Of a stretch of 64,000 nucleotides of DNA, positions 63,820 to 64,000 are shown piece by piece (positions within the stretch are counted from its first letter, which is position 1; each line of letters begins with the position of its first letter). A program made the translations under genes and the position numbers. The notes beneath the pieces were generated by a model. The model saw nothing but the letters and a program-made list of their open reading frames with translations. It was not told the origin of the DNA and did no database searches. Source of the stretch: Clostridiales bacterium (GTDB lineage Bacteria > Bacillota > Clostridia > Oscillospirales > Oscillospiraceae); the NCBI GenBank assembly GCA_022764045.1, contig JALERU010000028.1, positions 1 to 64,000 of the forward strand, given 5' to 3'.

Positions 63820-64000
63820 TCTCCCCTCCTTCCGTCACTCGCTCCGGCTGGGTCTCCTCCGCCGGTTCCTGGTCCTGCGCCTGGTCCGTCCCGGCGGGTT
63901 CCTCCCTGTCGAACACCCCCGACCAGAGGGACCGGAAGGTCTCCACCGCCGGCTCTCCCTTGGAGAAGGATTCTCCCATCCGGGCAAACACCGCCTGGAA
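63806..64000 (-). CDS. C-terminal end of a protein cut by the window edge, function unknown
   Basis: Only the last 64 residues are visible. They begin FQAVFARMGESFSKGEPAVE, continue TFRSLWSGVFD and end in an acidic Gln/Glu-rich tail (AGTDQAQDQEPAEETQPERV). The gene overlaps the SpoIVFB-like protease by 14 bp. In Bacillus the gene before spoIVFB is spoIVFA, an M23-type regulator of the protease, so a counterpart is possible, but nothing visible proves it. Confidence 0.6.
   Translation of the reverse strand, partial: FQAVFARMGESFSKGEPAVETFRSLWSGVFDREEPAGTDQAQDQEPAEETQPERVTEGGENGGQ

Noticed and set aside
1-64000. tRNA or rRNA genes
   Set aside because: Scanning the gaps for T-loop (GGTTCRA) and cloverleaf patterns gave nothing convincing.

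Overview
The window looks like a chromosomal segment of a GC-rich, gut-type Clostridia, most likely Oscillospiraceae (Flavonifractor/Lawsonibacter-like). This is inferred from Firmicutes operon orders (rnc-acpP-plsX; scpA-scpB-DUF2953-ytfJ-dacF-rluB; trmK-nif3; cmk-plsC-ispH/rpsA fusion), T-box and TPP riboswitches, strong AGGAGG-type ribosome binding sites, sporulation-linked proteins (YtfJ/GerW, a SpoIVFB-like M50 protease) and acyl-CoA enzymes typical of butyrate producers. No rRNA, tRNA, CRISPR array or prophage was seen.

Layout. 0-3.5 kb: IS200/IS605 transposase cut by the window edge, an HxlR regulator divergent from an NAD(P)-binding oxidoreductase, and a zinc-macrodomain/SirTM sirtuin pair. 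3.5-6.1 kb: polar amino-acid type ABC transporter whose binding protein has its two lobes encoded in swapped order. 6.2-10.8 kb: GNAT, a secreted protein with a degenerate NodB-like domain, an intergenic-repeat cluster, ArsC/Spx-like, TudS-like, NUDIX and ADP-ribosylglycohydrolase genes. 10.9-15.7 kb: a sodium:solute symporter behind a terminator-bearing leader, then dapF, dapH and an M20 deacetylase of the acetyl-DAP/lysine route. 15.7-19.4 kb: glutamate decarboxylase led by two paralogous GAF-LuxR regulators, then a gene-less gap that reads as two consecutive non-coding RNA units. 19.4-23.3 kb: CoA-transferase, MaoC hydratase, AraC regulator and 3-hydroxyacyl-CoA dehydrogenase. 23.4-31.5 kb: ThiT under a TPP riboswitch, LURP-one protein, a lipoprotein, bioYBDA, and TrpB2 under a T-box.

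31.6-34.1 kb is accessory: a paralogue of the lipoprotein, a low-GC secreted protein and an unknown membrane protein. 34.1-44.9 kb is core: rnc with a coupled 48-codon membrane ORF, acpP, plsX, trmFO, topA, dprA, a SpoU methyltransferase, lysS and greA. 45.1-45.9 kb is an AT-richer insertion with an ISAs1 fragment and a double SANT/Myb-like protein. 46-59.6 kb is again core (yebC, nif3, trmK, DUF1858, ispH-rpsA fusion, plsC, cmk, flavoprotein, RpiR regulator, rluB, dacF, ytfJ, DUF2953, scpB, scpA, M50). 59.6-64 kb holds an iron alcohol dehydrogenase, a LysR regulator, a YczE-like membrane protein and a second M50 protease following a gene cut by the window end.

The points most worth following are the circularly permuted substrate-binding protein, the two candidate orphan RNAs at 18.9-19.4 kb, the macrodomain-SirTM pair lying near other ADP-ribose enzymes, the decarboxylase/paired-regulator operon, the symporter leader, and a dispersed hairpin repeat family with stem-preserving differences. 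All functional calls come from reading the sequence; no database search was possible.
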